From Rhodocyclaceae bacterium (GTDB lineage: Bacteria > Pseudomonadota > Gammaproteobacteria > Burkholderiales > Rhodocyclaceae), in contig JAGRGD010000176.1 of the NCBI GenBank assembly GCA_020445665.1, positions 1 through 33,675 on the forward strand: 33,675 bases of DNA. The letters run 5' to 3'. Position numbers and translations under genes: made by a program. A model generated the notes under the pieces. The model had not been told where the DNA came from, did not search any database, and saw only the letters and a program-made list of their open reading frames with translations. This document shows, piece after piece, positions 22,852 through 29,513 of this stretch (the stretch's first letter is position 1; each line of letters begins with the position of its first letter).

Positions 22852-23601
22852 TCAGTCGTCGGACCAGTATTCCTCGACCAGGATCTGGCCCGGCTCGCGG
22901 CGCCGGTGGCGGCGAAAGCCGGCCGGCGCCAGCGCGGCCTGGGCGTCCCGGACGAGGCCTGGGTTGCCGCACAGCATCAGCCGGGCGTGGCGCGGGTCGA
23001 GGGCGAGCCCCGCACTCGCCGCCAGGCGTCCGTCGGCGATGGCGGCCGGGATGCGCCCGGCCTGGGCATCCTCGCAGGCCTCCCGCGAGACGAAGGACAG
23101 GGTGCGGAAGCGCCCCCCCCGGCGCGCCTCGATCGCCAGCAGGCGATCGCGATAGACCCGCTCGCTGGCGTGGCGCACACCGTGCACCAGGCGCAGGTTC
23201 TCGAAGCGCTGCCAGGCCGCCTCGCTCTCGAGGATCGACACGAACGGGCCGACGCCGGTGCCGGTCGCGATCAGCCACAGATCCCGCCCCTCGGGCATCT
23301 CCGACAACACCATGAAACCGTAGGCGGCACTGCCGACCTGCACCGCGTCGCCCGGCTGCAGCGCCGCCAGGCGGGGCGACAGGGGGCCGCCCGGGACCAC
23401 ATCGAAGACCACCTCGAGCGGCCCCGGCCCGGGCGCATTGACCAGGGAGTAGGGGCGGCCCACGATCTCGCCATCCACCGCCAGCCCCAGCCGCACGAAC
23501 TGCCCCGGCTCGAAGGCCGGCAGCGCGGCCTCGATGCCGAGCGACACCAGGCTCTCCGTCCATGCCCTGCGCGTCACGACGCGCCCGTCGATCCATCCCA
23601 T
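22852..23601 (-). CDS. fpr: Ferredoxin--NADP reductase
   Basis: A 249-residue cytoplasmic flavoprotein (typical bacterial Fpr about 250-260). The FAD-binding RPYSLVNAPG is at 49-58, the NADP-binding GTGVGPFVSIL is at 114-124, RLVHGVRHASERVYRDRL follows in the NADP domain, and the C-terminal VEEYWSDD (242-249) supplies the residues that stack on the flavin in the proteobacterial subclass. Exchanges electrons between NADPH and ferredoxin or flavodoxin, serving oxidative-stress and Fe-S functions. The start at 23601 has GGGAGG 8 nt upstream. Divergent from a small Ala/Pro-rich protein. Confidence 0.9.
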   Translation of the reverse strand: MGWIDGRVVTRRAWTESLVSLGIEAALPAFEPGQFVRLGLAVDGEIVGRPYSLVNAPGPGPLEVVFDVVPGGPLSPRLAALQPGDAVQVGSAAYGFMVLSEMPEGRDLWLIATGTGVGPFVSILESEAAWQRFENLRLVHGVRHASERVYRDRLLAIEARRGGRFRTLSFVSREACEDAQAGRIPAAIADGRLAASAGLALDPRHARLMLCGNPGLVRDAQAALAPAGFRRHRRREPGQILVEEYWSDD

Positions 23602-23669
23602 GCTGAATGCCTCCCGCTCATCCTCGTCCTGGTTCGAGATAGGGTCGCGCCCCATCGTTCCCCGAGGGC

Positions 23670-23685
23670 TGGCCCGCGAATTGCT
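23670..23685 (+). promoter_or_regulatory. Candidate sigma-54 promoter
   Basis: TGGC-N7-TTGCT with GG and GC 10 nt apart, the -24/-12 layout, at 85-100 nt before the small Ala/Pro-rich protein gene. Such a short match can occur by chance once or more in a window this size, so support is weak. Confidence 0.25.
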
Positions 23686-23769
23686 CTTGCCCCGGGGCGT
23701 GCCGAAGGTGATCACCGCGGTGCGCTTGGGAGAATTCAGCCAACAGAACTGAAACGGCGGAGGCCAGAC

Positions 23770-24120
23770 ATGAGCGACGATGCACTTCCACAGGATTCCG
23801 TGCTGCGGCGGCACGCCATGACCGAACGCAACCGGGTGCTCGGCCTGCCGCCGACGGATTCGGTCCTCAAGCGCCATTACGCCCAGTTGCAGGGCACAGG
23901 CGCGTCGGCCAGCCCGGCCCCGGCCCGTGCGGCTGCGCCGGCCGCCAAGGCAGCACCGGCACCTGCCCCGAAGCCGGCACCCGCCGCCGCCAGACCCGCC
24001 CCACAGCCCGCAACGGCACCCCGCCCGGCGCCCGCACCGGCCGCAGCGACGGCCAGTGCGCAGGCCCCGGACAACGGCGGAGGCTTCTTCGGCTGGCTCA
24101 AGCGCCTCTTCGGCGCCTGA
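23770..24120 (+). CDS. Small Ala/Pro-rich protein with duplicated DSVL(R/K)RH motif and amphipathic tail
   Basis: A 116-residue protein in three parts. The N-terminal 42 residues contain a near-repeat: DSVLRRHAMTERNRVLGLPP then TDSVLKRHYAQLQ. A roughly 55-residue linker is almost all Ala and Pro with occasional Lys/Arg/Gln, so it is extended and flexible. The last 14 residues GGGFFGWLKRLFGA form an ideal short amphipathic helix (bulky F/W/L on one face, K/R on the other), likely to bind the membrane surface. No signal peptide: it should be a cytoplasmic protein tethered to the inner membrane. The start ATG 23770 has GGAGG 6 nt upstream. I cannot name the family. Confidence 0.72.
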   Translation: MSDDALPQDSVLRRHAMTERNRVLGLPPTDSVLKRHYAQLQGTGASASPAPARAAAPAAKAAPAPAPKPAPAAARPAPQPATAPRPAPAPAAATASAQAPDNGGGFFGWLKRLFGA

Positions 24121-24125
24121 GCGAC

Positions 24126-24141
24126 GGCCCGCCAGCGGGCC
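24126..24141. terminator. Candidate hairpin between convergent genes
   Basis: GGCCCGC (24126-24132) pairs with GCGGGCC (24135-24141) just after the small Ala/Pro-rich protein gene. No T-run follows, so it is a weak terminator candidate or only an RNA-stabilising stem. Confidence 0.3.
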
Positions 24142-24222
24142 CGTAACGGGTTGTACAGAGTGTCCCGTTCGCGGGGCAGGTCGTCGCTCGCCCCGAACAC
24201 GGCCGCTGCGGGCGGCCGGGCG

Positions 24223-24852
24223 TCAGTCGCGGGGCGCGAGGGGCGCGGCGATCCGCGCCAGGTCGATGTCGTTGCGGGCGCCCAGCTTGGCCTTGATCTG
24301 GTAGTGGCAGTTCTGGACCGTCTTGGGGCTGAGGAAGAGGGCACCGGCGATCGCGGCGTGGGAGTGCCCCGCCACCAGCATCCTGAGGATCTCGAACTCC
24401 CTCGGCGTCAGCGCGCGCAGCGGGTCGTCGCGTTCATCCAGCAGCGCGACGGCAAGACGCGGGGCGATGTCCGGGCTGAGGGTACGCTGGCGGGCCGCCA
24501 CCGAGTACACCGCCTTCACCAGCACCTCGGGTTCGCTGCTCTTGGTGACATAGCCGAGCGCGCCGGCCTTCATCGCCTGGGCGGCGAAGAGTGGATCCCC
24601 GTGCATGCTGAAGGCGAGGATGCGGGTGTCGCTGCGACGCTGGCGCAGGCGGCCGATCAGCTCCACGCCGCCCATGTCGGGCAGGGCGAGGTCCAGCACC
24701 ACCACGTCCGGTTCGTCACGCCGGAAGGCTTCGAGGGCCTCGGCCGCCGAGGCAGCTTCGGCGACGATGCAGAGGTCCTCGCGGCGTTCGAGCAGGCGCC
24801 GGTAGCCTTCGCGGACCACCGCGTGATCATCGACCAGCATCAGGCGTATCAC
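24223..24852 (-). CDS. NarL/FixJ-family response regulator
   Basis: A 209-residue two-domain regulator. Receiver domain 1-120: D8, D9 acidic pocket, phospho-acceptor D54 in VVLDLALPD, K103 in YVTKSSEPE. LuxR-type HTH 143-205: LTPREFEILRMLVAGHSHAAIAGALFLSPKTVQNCHYQIKAKLG. The start is decided by the ribosome site: GGAGG lies 6 nt before GTG at 24852, giving the usual family N-terminus (M)IRLMLVDDHAVVREGY. The ATG at 24858 is only 1 nt from the GGAGG and less likely. Its 5' end overlaps the kinase gene by 26 nt. Partner of that kinase; target genes unknown, the divergent BON gene being the obvious candidate. Confidence 0.88.
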   Translation of the reverse strand: MIRLMLVDDHAVVREGYRRLLERREDLCIVAEAASAAEALEAFRRDEPDVVVLDLALPDMGGVELIGRLRQRRSDTRILAFSMHGDPLFAAQAMKAGALGYVTKSSEPEVLVKAVYSVAARQRTLSPDIAPRLAVALLDERDDPLRALTPREFEILRMLVAGHSHAAIAGALFLSPKTVQNCHYQIKAKLGARNDIDLARIAAPLAPRD

Positions 24853-26236
24853 TGCCATCCTCCACTCCATCGATCCTGTCTTCGCCGGCCACGGGCAGCG
24901 GCATCCAGGCCCGGACCCGCGTACCCCGCGGCGGGCGGGGCGCCAGCCTGAGGCGACCACCCAGGGCCTCGACCCGCTCGCGCATGCCGAGCACCCCCAT
25001 GCCGGTGCCCGACGTGCCCTGTCCGTCCCCCGCCCCGTCGTCATCGATGACAACCTCGACCCCACCCTCGCCCGGCACGACCCGCACCGCGATCTCGCCG
25101 GGTTCGCCGTGGCGCAGCGCATTGGTCAGGCTCTCCTGCACCACACGATAGACCGCGACGGTGAGCGGCGCTTCGAGGGTGTCGATGTCCGCCGGCAGCT
25201 CGAGTGACACCTCGCAGCCCGGGCGCTGGCGGCGGGCGTCGGCGGCGAGCTGCTCGAGGCTGGCCTGCAGGCCGAAGGTCTCGAGACCCACCGGGCGCAG
25301 TTGCTGAAGGATGCGCTGCAGGTTCTCCATCATCTCGCCCGCGGTGCGACCAATGGCCTCGAGGGGGGGCAGCAGGGCAGGCATTCCCGCGGCCGCCTCG
25401 ATGCCGAAGGCCGCCTCGGCGCGGACCGAGGCGAGGCTCTGGCCGAACTCGTCGTGCAGTTCCCGGGCCAGGCGCCGACGCTCGGCCTCGCGCACCTCGA
25501 GCAGGCGCCTCGCCAGGCGCTTCTGGCGACGGTCGGTCTGCGCGAGGCGGGCGGCGAGTTCGTCGAAGCCCTCGGCGATGCGCCGCAGTTCCGCCAGCCG
25601 GGGGCGCGGCATCCGCGCCGCCAGGTCGCCGCCCCGCCAGCGGTCGATGACGTCCAGCACCTGCTCGGCCGGCGCCAGGGCGCGCCGCACCGGCCAGTAG
25701 ACGAGTGCGTTCAGGAGCAGCACCCCGACCGTGACGAGCACCACCAGACGCAGCTCGAGCGCCACCGTGGCGGCCTCCGCGCGCAGGTCCGGCGTGACCA
25801 CGAATTCCCCCACCTTGATCCCCGGGAACTGGCCGACGAGCCCGCGATAGGCCACCTCGGCCCCGCCGAGCCGCGCGAGCAGCCACTCGACCGGAGCCAG
25901 CGACGGGATGGCCTGCGAGAAGCAGCGCCGGGCGGTCTCGTGCCCGGTCAGGTCCGCGACGCGAACGCACAGGCGCAGCGATTCGCCCATCTGCTCGAGC
26001 AGGGCGAGCTGCAGGTCGCCGACGCCGCGGGCCACGAAGTCACGTCGCTGCGCGAGTTCCATACCGAGCAGCCGCTCGAGGGTCTGCCCGCTGCGCGCGA
26101 CATGACTGGCGATGCGGCGCTCGGCCTGGACGAAGATGGCGGCCGTCGCACCGACGCAGATCAGGAGGGCGAAGACGGTCACGCGCAGGGCCAGCTGGCG
26201 CTTGAGGTCGACGGCCGGTTGGAGTCGCTGGGTCAT
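24827..26236 (-). CDS. Membrane sensor histidine kinase (HisKA_3 / NarX-UhpB type)
   Basis: A 469-residue kinase. Transmembrane helix 1 is about residues 17-37, a roughly 125-residue periplasmic sensor region follows, and helix 2 is about 163-182. A HAMP domain (182-235, WPVRRALAPAEQVLDVIDRW) leads to the dimerisation helix with the phospho-accepting H261 in RRRLARELHDEFGQSLASVRAE. The ATPase domain has the N-box QESLTNALRHGEPGEIAVRV and the G-boxes DDDGAGDGQGTSGTGMGVLGMRERVEALGG. Signals to the overlapping NarL-type regulator. The sensor region has no cache/PAS motif that I can recognise. Starts 263 bp from the divergent triple-BON gene. Confidence 0.9.
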   Translation of the reverse strand: MTQRLQPAVDLKRQLALRVTVFALLICVGATAAIFVQAERRIASHVARSGQTLERLLGMELAQRRDFVARGVGDLQLALLEQMGESLRLCVRVADLTGHETARRCFSQAIPSLAPVEWLLARLGGAEVAYRGLVGQFPGIKVGEFVVTPDLRAEAATVALELRLVVLVTVGVLLLNALVYWPVRRALAPAEQVLDVIDRWRGGDLAARMPRPRLAELRRIAEGFDELAARLAQTDRRQKRLARRLLEVREAERRRLARELHDEFGQSLASVRAEAAFGIEAAAGMPALLPPLEAIGRTAGEMMENLQRILQQLRPVGLETFGLQASLEQLAADARRQRPGCEVSLELPADIDTLEAPLTVAVYRVVQESLTNALRHGEPGEIAVRVVPGEGGVEVVIDDDGAGDGQGTSGTGMGVLGMRERVEALGGRLRLAPRPPRGTRVRAWMPLPVAGEDRIDGVEDGSDTPDAGR

Positions 26237-26312
26237 GGGCCGAGGATGCGCGACTTGGCTGCGTGCGGCAATCGTGCCGCGCCAGTGCGGGCAATTTGCC
26301 TGCCACCGGCGC

Positions 26313-26328
26313 GTAGGACTCGCCCTAC
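26313..26328. promoter_or_regulatory. Candidate operator palindrome between kinase and BON genes
   Basis: GTAGG-N6-CCTAC (26313-26317 and 26324-26328), flanked by outer complementary arms CCACCG (26303-26308) and CGGTGG (26332-26337). It lies in the 263-bp divergent region, a natural place for a NarL-type dimer to bind and control both sides. Binding by the adjacent regulator is inferred from position alone; an mRNA hairpin is an alternative. Confidence 0.35.
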
Positions 26329-26499
26329 CGGCGGTGGTCCGGCTCCGACAGCGGGACGCGCCAGCCGCCGATACGGCCGCACCGGCGGCCCACCTAAAGT
26401 TCGTACCAAGGCGTCACCGCACCGCATCACCCCGACGCCCGAGGCCAACCGCAATCGGGCGGCGCCTTCCCTGAAAGAGAAAACTCAAGGAGAGCACTC

Positions 26500-27330
26500 A
26501 TGAACAAGAAGACCATCGCCATTGCCCTTTCCACTGCCCTGATCGGCTTCAGCGCCCCGGTTGCGTTTGCCGATGGGCACAAGACCGAACACAAGATGGA
26601 AGCGGGCGCCGTCGGCCAGTACGTCAATGACGCCGCCCTGACCGGCAAGGTCAAGGCCGCCCTGGCCGCCAACGAGATCACCGACGCGATCGAGATCGAG
26701 GTCGAGACCACCCGCGGCGTCGTCCTGCTCGACGGCGAGGTGGACAGTGGCGTCGAGAAGGGCCAGGCCGAGAAGGTCGCGATGTCGGTCGAGGGGGTCG
26801 AGGGCGTCATGAACAAGCTGACCATCGCCGAAGCGGACGGCATGGGTGAAGGCAGCGCCATCAAGCAGTACATCGGCGACGCCGCCGTGACCACCAAGAT
26901 CAAGGCCTCGCTGGCTGCCGACTCGATCACCGAGGCCACCGAGATCTCGGTCGAGACTGATCGGGGCGTGGTCAAGCTGACCGGCGAGGTGGATAACCAC
27001 GAGGAGAAGCTGCAGGCCACCAAGGTCGCCTACGGTATCGAGGGTGTGAAGGAGGTCGACAACGAGCTGACCATCGCCCCCAACGCTGACGGCGAGGACA
27101 AAGGCGCGATCGGCCGCTACATCAATGACGCTGCCGTGACCACCAAGGTCAAGGCGGCCCTGGCGGCCGACAGCGTCACCGAGGCGATCGAGATCAATGT
27201 CGAGACGACCCGCGGCGTGGTGCTGCTGAGCGGCGAGGTGGACAGCGAGCAGGAGGTCAAGCAGGCGACCCAGGTGGCGATGTCGATCGAGGGCGTGCGT
27301 GACGTCATGAACCGCCTGACGATCAACTGA
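26500..27330 (+). CDS. Secreted protein with three tandem BON domains (OsmY-like)
   Basis: A 276-residue protein. Signal peptide 1-25 (ending AFAD), then three BON repeats of about 75 residues at 36-110, 118-192 and 202-276. Each follows the pattern (I/V)xxY(V/I)xDAAxTxK(V/I)KAxLAA then (I/V)xVETxRGVVxLxGEVD then VEGV...(N)xLTI. Repeats 1 and 3 share more residues (ETTRGVVLL, EAIEI-like) than either shares with 2, suggesting stepwise duplication. BON domains bind phospholipid surfaces; OsmY-type proteins protect the envelope in osmotic and other stress. An excellent AAGGAG lies 7 nt upstream of the ATG. Probably under the divergent two-component system. Confidence 0.9.
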   Translation: MNKKTIAIALSTALIGFSAPVAFADGHKTEHKMEAGAVGQYVNDAALTGKVKAALAANEITDAIEIEVETTRGVVLLDGEVDSGVEKGQAEKVAMSVEGVEGVMNKLTIAEADGMGEGSAIKQYIGDAAVTTKIKASLAADSITEATEISVETDRGVVKLTGEVDNHEEKLQATKVAYGIEGVKEVDNELTIAPNADGEDKGAIGRYINDAAVTTKVKAALAADSVTEAIEINVETTRGVVLLSGEVDSEQEVKQATQVAMSIEGVRDVMNRLTIN

Positions 27331-27396
27331 GCATCATGAGCATGTCGCGCTCCGTCACCAGGAAACGGTGATTCGCAGCGGAGTGCGCAGGCAACA

Positions 27397-27428
27397 CGGG
27401 GCGGACCGCAGGGATGCGGTCCGCCCCG
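27397..27428. terminator. Hairpin between convergent genes, candidate bidirectional terminator
   Basis: A perfect 14-bp stem (CGGGGCGGACCGCA, 27397-27410, with 27415-27428) and a 4-nt loop GGGA, between the BON gene (plus) and the peroxiredoxin gene (minus). The stem is very stable but no T-run follows on either strand, so the terminator role is probable rather than proven. Confidence 0.5.
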
Positions 27429-27439
27429 GTCGCGTGGAC

Positions 27440-28021
27440 TCAGCGCGCCGGTCCGAGCGCCCCGACCGCCTCGAGCGCCGCCGCCACGTTGCGTTCGGGC
27501 CCGAGGCCCGAGATGGTCGCGGCGATGGTGCCGTCCGGCGCGATCACGAAGGTGGTGCGTTCGGCGAATCCATGTCCGATCACTTCCCCCCGGGTGTTGC
27601 GGTAGCCGCCACCGTCGCCGCTGACGGTCAGGTCGAAGGCGCGTGCGATCTTGCCATCGGCATCCGACACCACCGGGAACTTGCCGCCGCAATAGTCCGG
27701 GTCGGCGGAGAAGGCCTGCAGGCGTTCGATGCCATCGAGCGAGACGCCGACGATCTGAGCGCCCGCTGCGGCGAAGCGCGCGTGGTCGCGGGAGAAGGCG
27801 GCGGCCTGGATGTTGCAGCCCGAGGTGTAGGCCGCCGGGTAGAAATAGACCACCACCGCGCCCCGCTGGCGCGCATCGGCCAGATCGAAGGCCGCCTGGG
27901 CGCCATCGAGGGCAGCGGGCGCGCGGAAGTCGGGCGCAACGGCACCGACCGGGAGCGCGGCGAGTGCGGGGGCAGCGACCAGCGAGAGGGCAACGAGTAT
28001 GGACGTGAGCGTGCGGGACAT
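27440..28021 (-). CDS. Exported peroxiredoxin (AhpC/TSA, BCP/PrxQ-like)
   Basis: A 193-residue thioredoxin-fold protein with a signal peptide (residues 1-21, APALA|A), so it acts in the periplasm. The peroxidatic cysteine is C69 in YPAAYTSGCNIQ, in the position of the TPGCT motif of BCP-type enzymes. The resolving cysteine five residues later is missing (Ala). A second cysteine, C111 in DPDYCGGKFPVVSD, may resolve instead. Reduces hydroperoxides using a thiol donor; the periplasmic reductant is unknown. The start at 28021 has GGAGG 5 nt upstream. Divergent from a Tat-signal oxidoreductase 159 bp away. Confidence 0.85.
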   Translation of the reverse strand: MSRTLTSILVALSLVAAPALAALPVGAVAPDFRAPAALDGAQAAFDLADARQRGAVVVYFYPAAYTSGCNIQAAAFSRDHARFAAAGAQIVGVSLDGIERLQAFSADPDYCGGKFPVVSDADGKIARAFDLTVSGDGGGYRNTRGEVIGHGFAERTTFVIAPDGTIAATISGLGPERNVAAALEAVGALGPAR

Positions 28022-28180
28022 CAGAACCTCCGGGTGACGTGGCGGGCCGGGCATCGTGGCAGGAATGACAGCCGGCTGCCCGTGGGATTCCCGCCGCCCG
28101 ACCGGAGGCAGGCGCGAGCGCGGTGGCTGCAGGGCGACTACCCTTGAGGCATGCGACCCCAGCGCAGGAGGTTCCGGACG

Positions 28181-28921
28181 ATGCTCTGTCACACCCCTTC
28201 ACCGCTCGCGAGCCGTCGGCGCGTGCTCGGCGGCGGCGTCGCGGCTCTGGCCGCGCTGTGCCTGCCCCGTGCGCTGCGGGCCGCCCAGCCCCTGTCAATC
28301 GGCATCGTCGGCACCGGCCGCATCGGCGGCGCCCTCGCCGAGCACTGGGCCAGGGCCGGCCATTCGCTGGTGATCTCGTCGCGCCACCCCGAGCGCCTCG
28401 CGCCCCTGGCCGAGCGGCTGGGGCCCCGGGTGCGCACCGGCACGCCAGCCGAGGCGGCCGCATTCGGTGAGGTGGTGCTGATTTCCGTGCCCTACGGCGC
28501 GCTGCCCCAGGTCGGACGCGACCTGGCGTCGGCGCTGGCCGGCAAGGTCGTGCTCGAGACCGGCAACCCGTTCCCGGGCCGGGACGGCGCGATGGCGGAG
28601 CCGGCTCGTGCCATGGGTACCGGCGCCGCCAGCGCCGGTTTTCTGCCCGGCGTGCGGCTGGTGCGGGCCTTCACGTCGGTGCCCCACTTCGCCCTGCAGA
28701 GCGAGGCCCACCGCGCCGGAGCCCTCATCGGCGTTCCTCTCGCCGGCGACGACGCGGATGCGATGGCCATCGCCCGACGGCTGGTGATCGACGCCGGCTT
28801 CGAGCCGGTGGTGGTCGGCGGCCTCGACACGGCCCGGCGCTTCGACGTGGGCAGCGCGGTGTTCGGCCGGGCGATGACCGCGACGCAACTGCGCGAGGCG
28901 CTCGGGCTCGCGCCCGATTGA
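28181..28921 (+). CDS. Tat-signal NADP-binding protein, F420-dependent NADP reductase-like
   Basis: A 246-residue protein. Residues 10-34 are a twin-arginine signal (SRRRVLGGGVAALAALC, cleavage near LRAAQ). The body is the NADP_Rossmann/F420-reductase family: IGIVGTGRIGGALAEHWARAGH (40-61, GxGxxG), SSRHPERL (67-73, phosphate-contact SSR typical of NADP use), LISVPYGALPQV (100-111), ETGNPFPGRD (126-135), and FTSVPHFAL (164-172). Start ATG 28181 is chosen because AGGAGG lies 9 nt upstream and the Tat motif follows; ATG 28151 is less likely. Export of a nucleotide-binding enzyme is odd, since NADP(H) is not free in the periplasm: it must carry a bound cofactor or use another substrate. Confidence 0.8.
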   Translation: MLCHTPSPLASRRRVLGGGVAALAALCLPRALRAAQPLSIGIVGTGRIGGALAEHWARAGHSLVISSRHPERLAPLAERLGPRVRTGTPAEAAAFGEVVLISVPYGALPQVGRDLASALAGKVVLETGNPFPGRDGAMAEPARAMGTGAASAGFLPGVRLVRAFTSVPHFALQSEAHRAGALIGVPLAGDDADAMAIARRLVIDAGFEPVVVGGLDTARRFDVGSAVFGRAMTATQLREALGLAPD

Positions 28922-29066
28922 CTCGGCGAGCAATCGGGCGAATTCAACTCAGGCAGTATGCGGGCCGCTCGCTTCCTCCCCGCCAAGGGGCAAGGGCGAG
29001 AAAGGGCGAGGCATTGGCTTGCGCCGCCAGACCGAACCGGCTTTCAGAGCCGGCATTGGACGAGCT

Positions 29067-29111
29067 GGAGGGGGATGGGGCAACTCGCGTGAACTAACCC
29101 CATCCCCCTCC
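29067..29111. repeat. Inverted repeat, 14-nt arms
   Basis: GGAGGGGGATGGGG (29067-29080) and its exact complement CCCCATCCCCCTCC (29098-29111), separated by 17 nt. A third copy of the same 14-mer is at 29395-29408. It could fold into a stable hairpin in RNA or single-stranded DNA. Confidence 0.85.
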
Positions 29112-29135
29112 TAATCTCCCCCTCGAAGGGGGAGG
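29096..29135 (+). repeat. Composite 40-nt repeat module, left copy
   Basis: Starts AACCCCATCCCCCTCCT and continues into the hairpin CTCCCCCT-cga-AGGGGGAG (29116-29134). Its sequence matches, in reverse orientation, the module at 29371-29410 at nearly every position. Resembles REP-type intergenic elements found in many copies in GC-rich proteobacteria. Confidence 0.8.
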
Positions 29136-29221
29136 GATACCTGCCCATAAACGATGGCTATTTGCTTGCCGGTTTAATGGCCGCCCAGGACTGACTCTGC
29201 ACAGCCAGTCCATTCCGAGGG

Positions 29222-29240
29222 CGCGAAGCCGTGCTTCGCG
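29222..29240. repeat. Short hairpin between the repeat modules
   Basis: CGCGAAGC (29222-29229) and GCTTCGCG (29233-29240) with a 3-nt loop, inside the segment bounded by the two 40-nt modules. Confidence 0.6.
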
Positions 29241-29254
29241 AATACTCCGCTTGA

Positions 29255-29267
29255 CCCCTTAAAGGGG
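29255..29267. repeat. Short palindrome CCCCTTAAAGGGG
   Basis: A small variant of the AAGGGG-based palindrome, inside the segment between the two 40-nt modules; it may be a degraded module. Confidence 0.55.
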
Positions 29268-29370
29268 AGGGAGCGAGCAGTCCGTGTATGGCCTGAACTG
29301 GAATCGTCCAATCTGATGGCCGCGTAGCCAACCGGGCAATCCAGACAGGTAACGAGTGCGGGCAGCGCTT

Positions 29371-29410
29371 CCTCCCCCTTCAAGGGGGAGGCCAGGAGGG
29401 GGATGGGGTT
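29371..29410 (-). repeat. Composite 40-nt repeat module, right copy (inverted)
   Basis: Contains the near-perfect palindrome CCTCCCCCTT-c-AAGGGGGAGG (29371-29391), followed by GGAGGGGGATGGGGTT. Read on the minus strand it aligns with the left module, differing mainly in the two-base linker and one base of the hairpin loop. The two modules enclose 235 bp. Confidence 0.8.
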
Positions 29411-29513
29411 GAATCACGCTGCATGCCCCCTGGCCCACTCCAGCCCATCCACTGCCGGCCCGCTCTGGCGGCGCAAGCCAATGCCTTGAAGGTTCCCCGG
29501 CCTCGCCGCCGCG

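Larger units (their letters stand above)
28922..29513. other. 592-bp gene-free stretch with dispersed-type repeats
   Basis: No credible coding region. The middle (about 29060-29410) is packed with palindromes based on GGGGGAGG and GGATGGGG. The flanks (28922-29060 and 29411-29513) show nothing I can identify. A 69-codon open frame on the minus strand (29174-29383) lies wholly between and across the repeats and looks incidental. Composition and repeats differ from the rest of the window. Confidence 0.75.

Noticed and set aside
29174-29383. A 69-codon minus-strand frame in the repeat island
   Set aside because: It begins within the right repeat module and spans the internal palindromes. No ribosome site and no known domain; such frames arise in many copies wherever this repeat occurs.
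29067-29410. Possible CRISPR array, because similar short palindromic units recur
   Set aside because: Units are inverted as well as direct, spacing is irregular (about 17 to 260 bp), and no cas gene is present.
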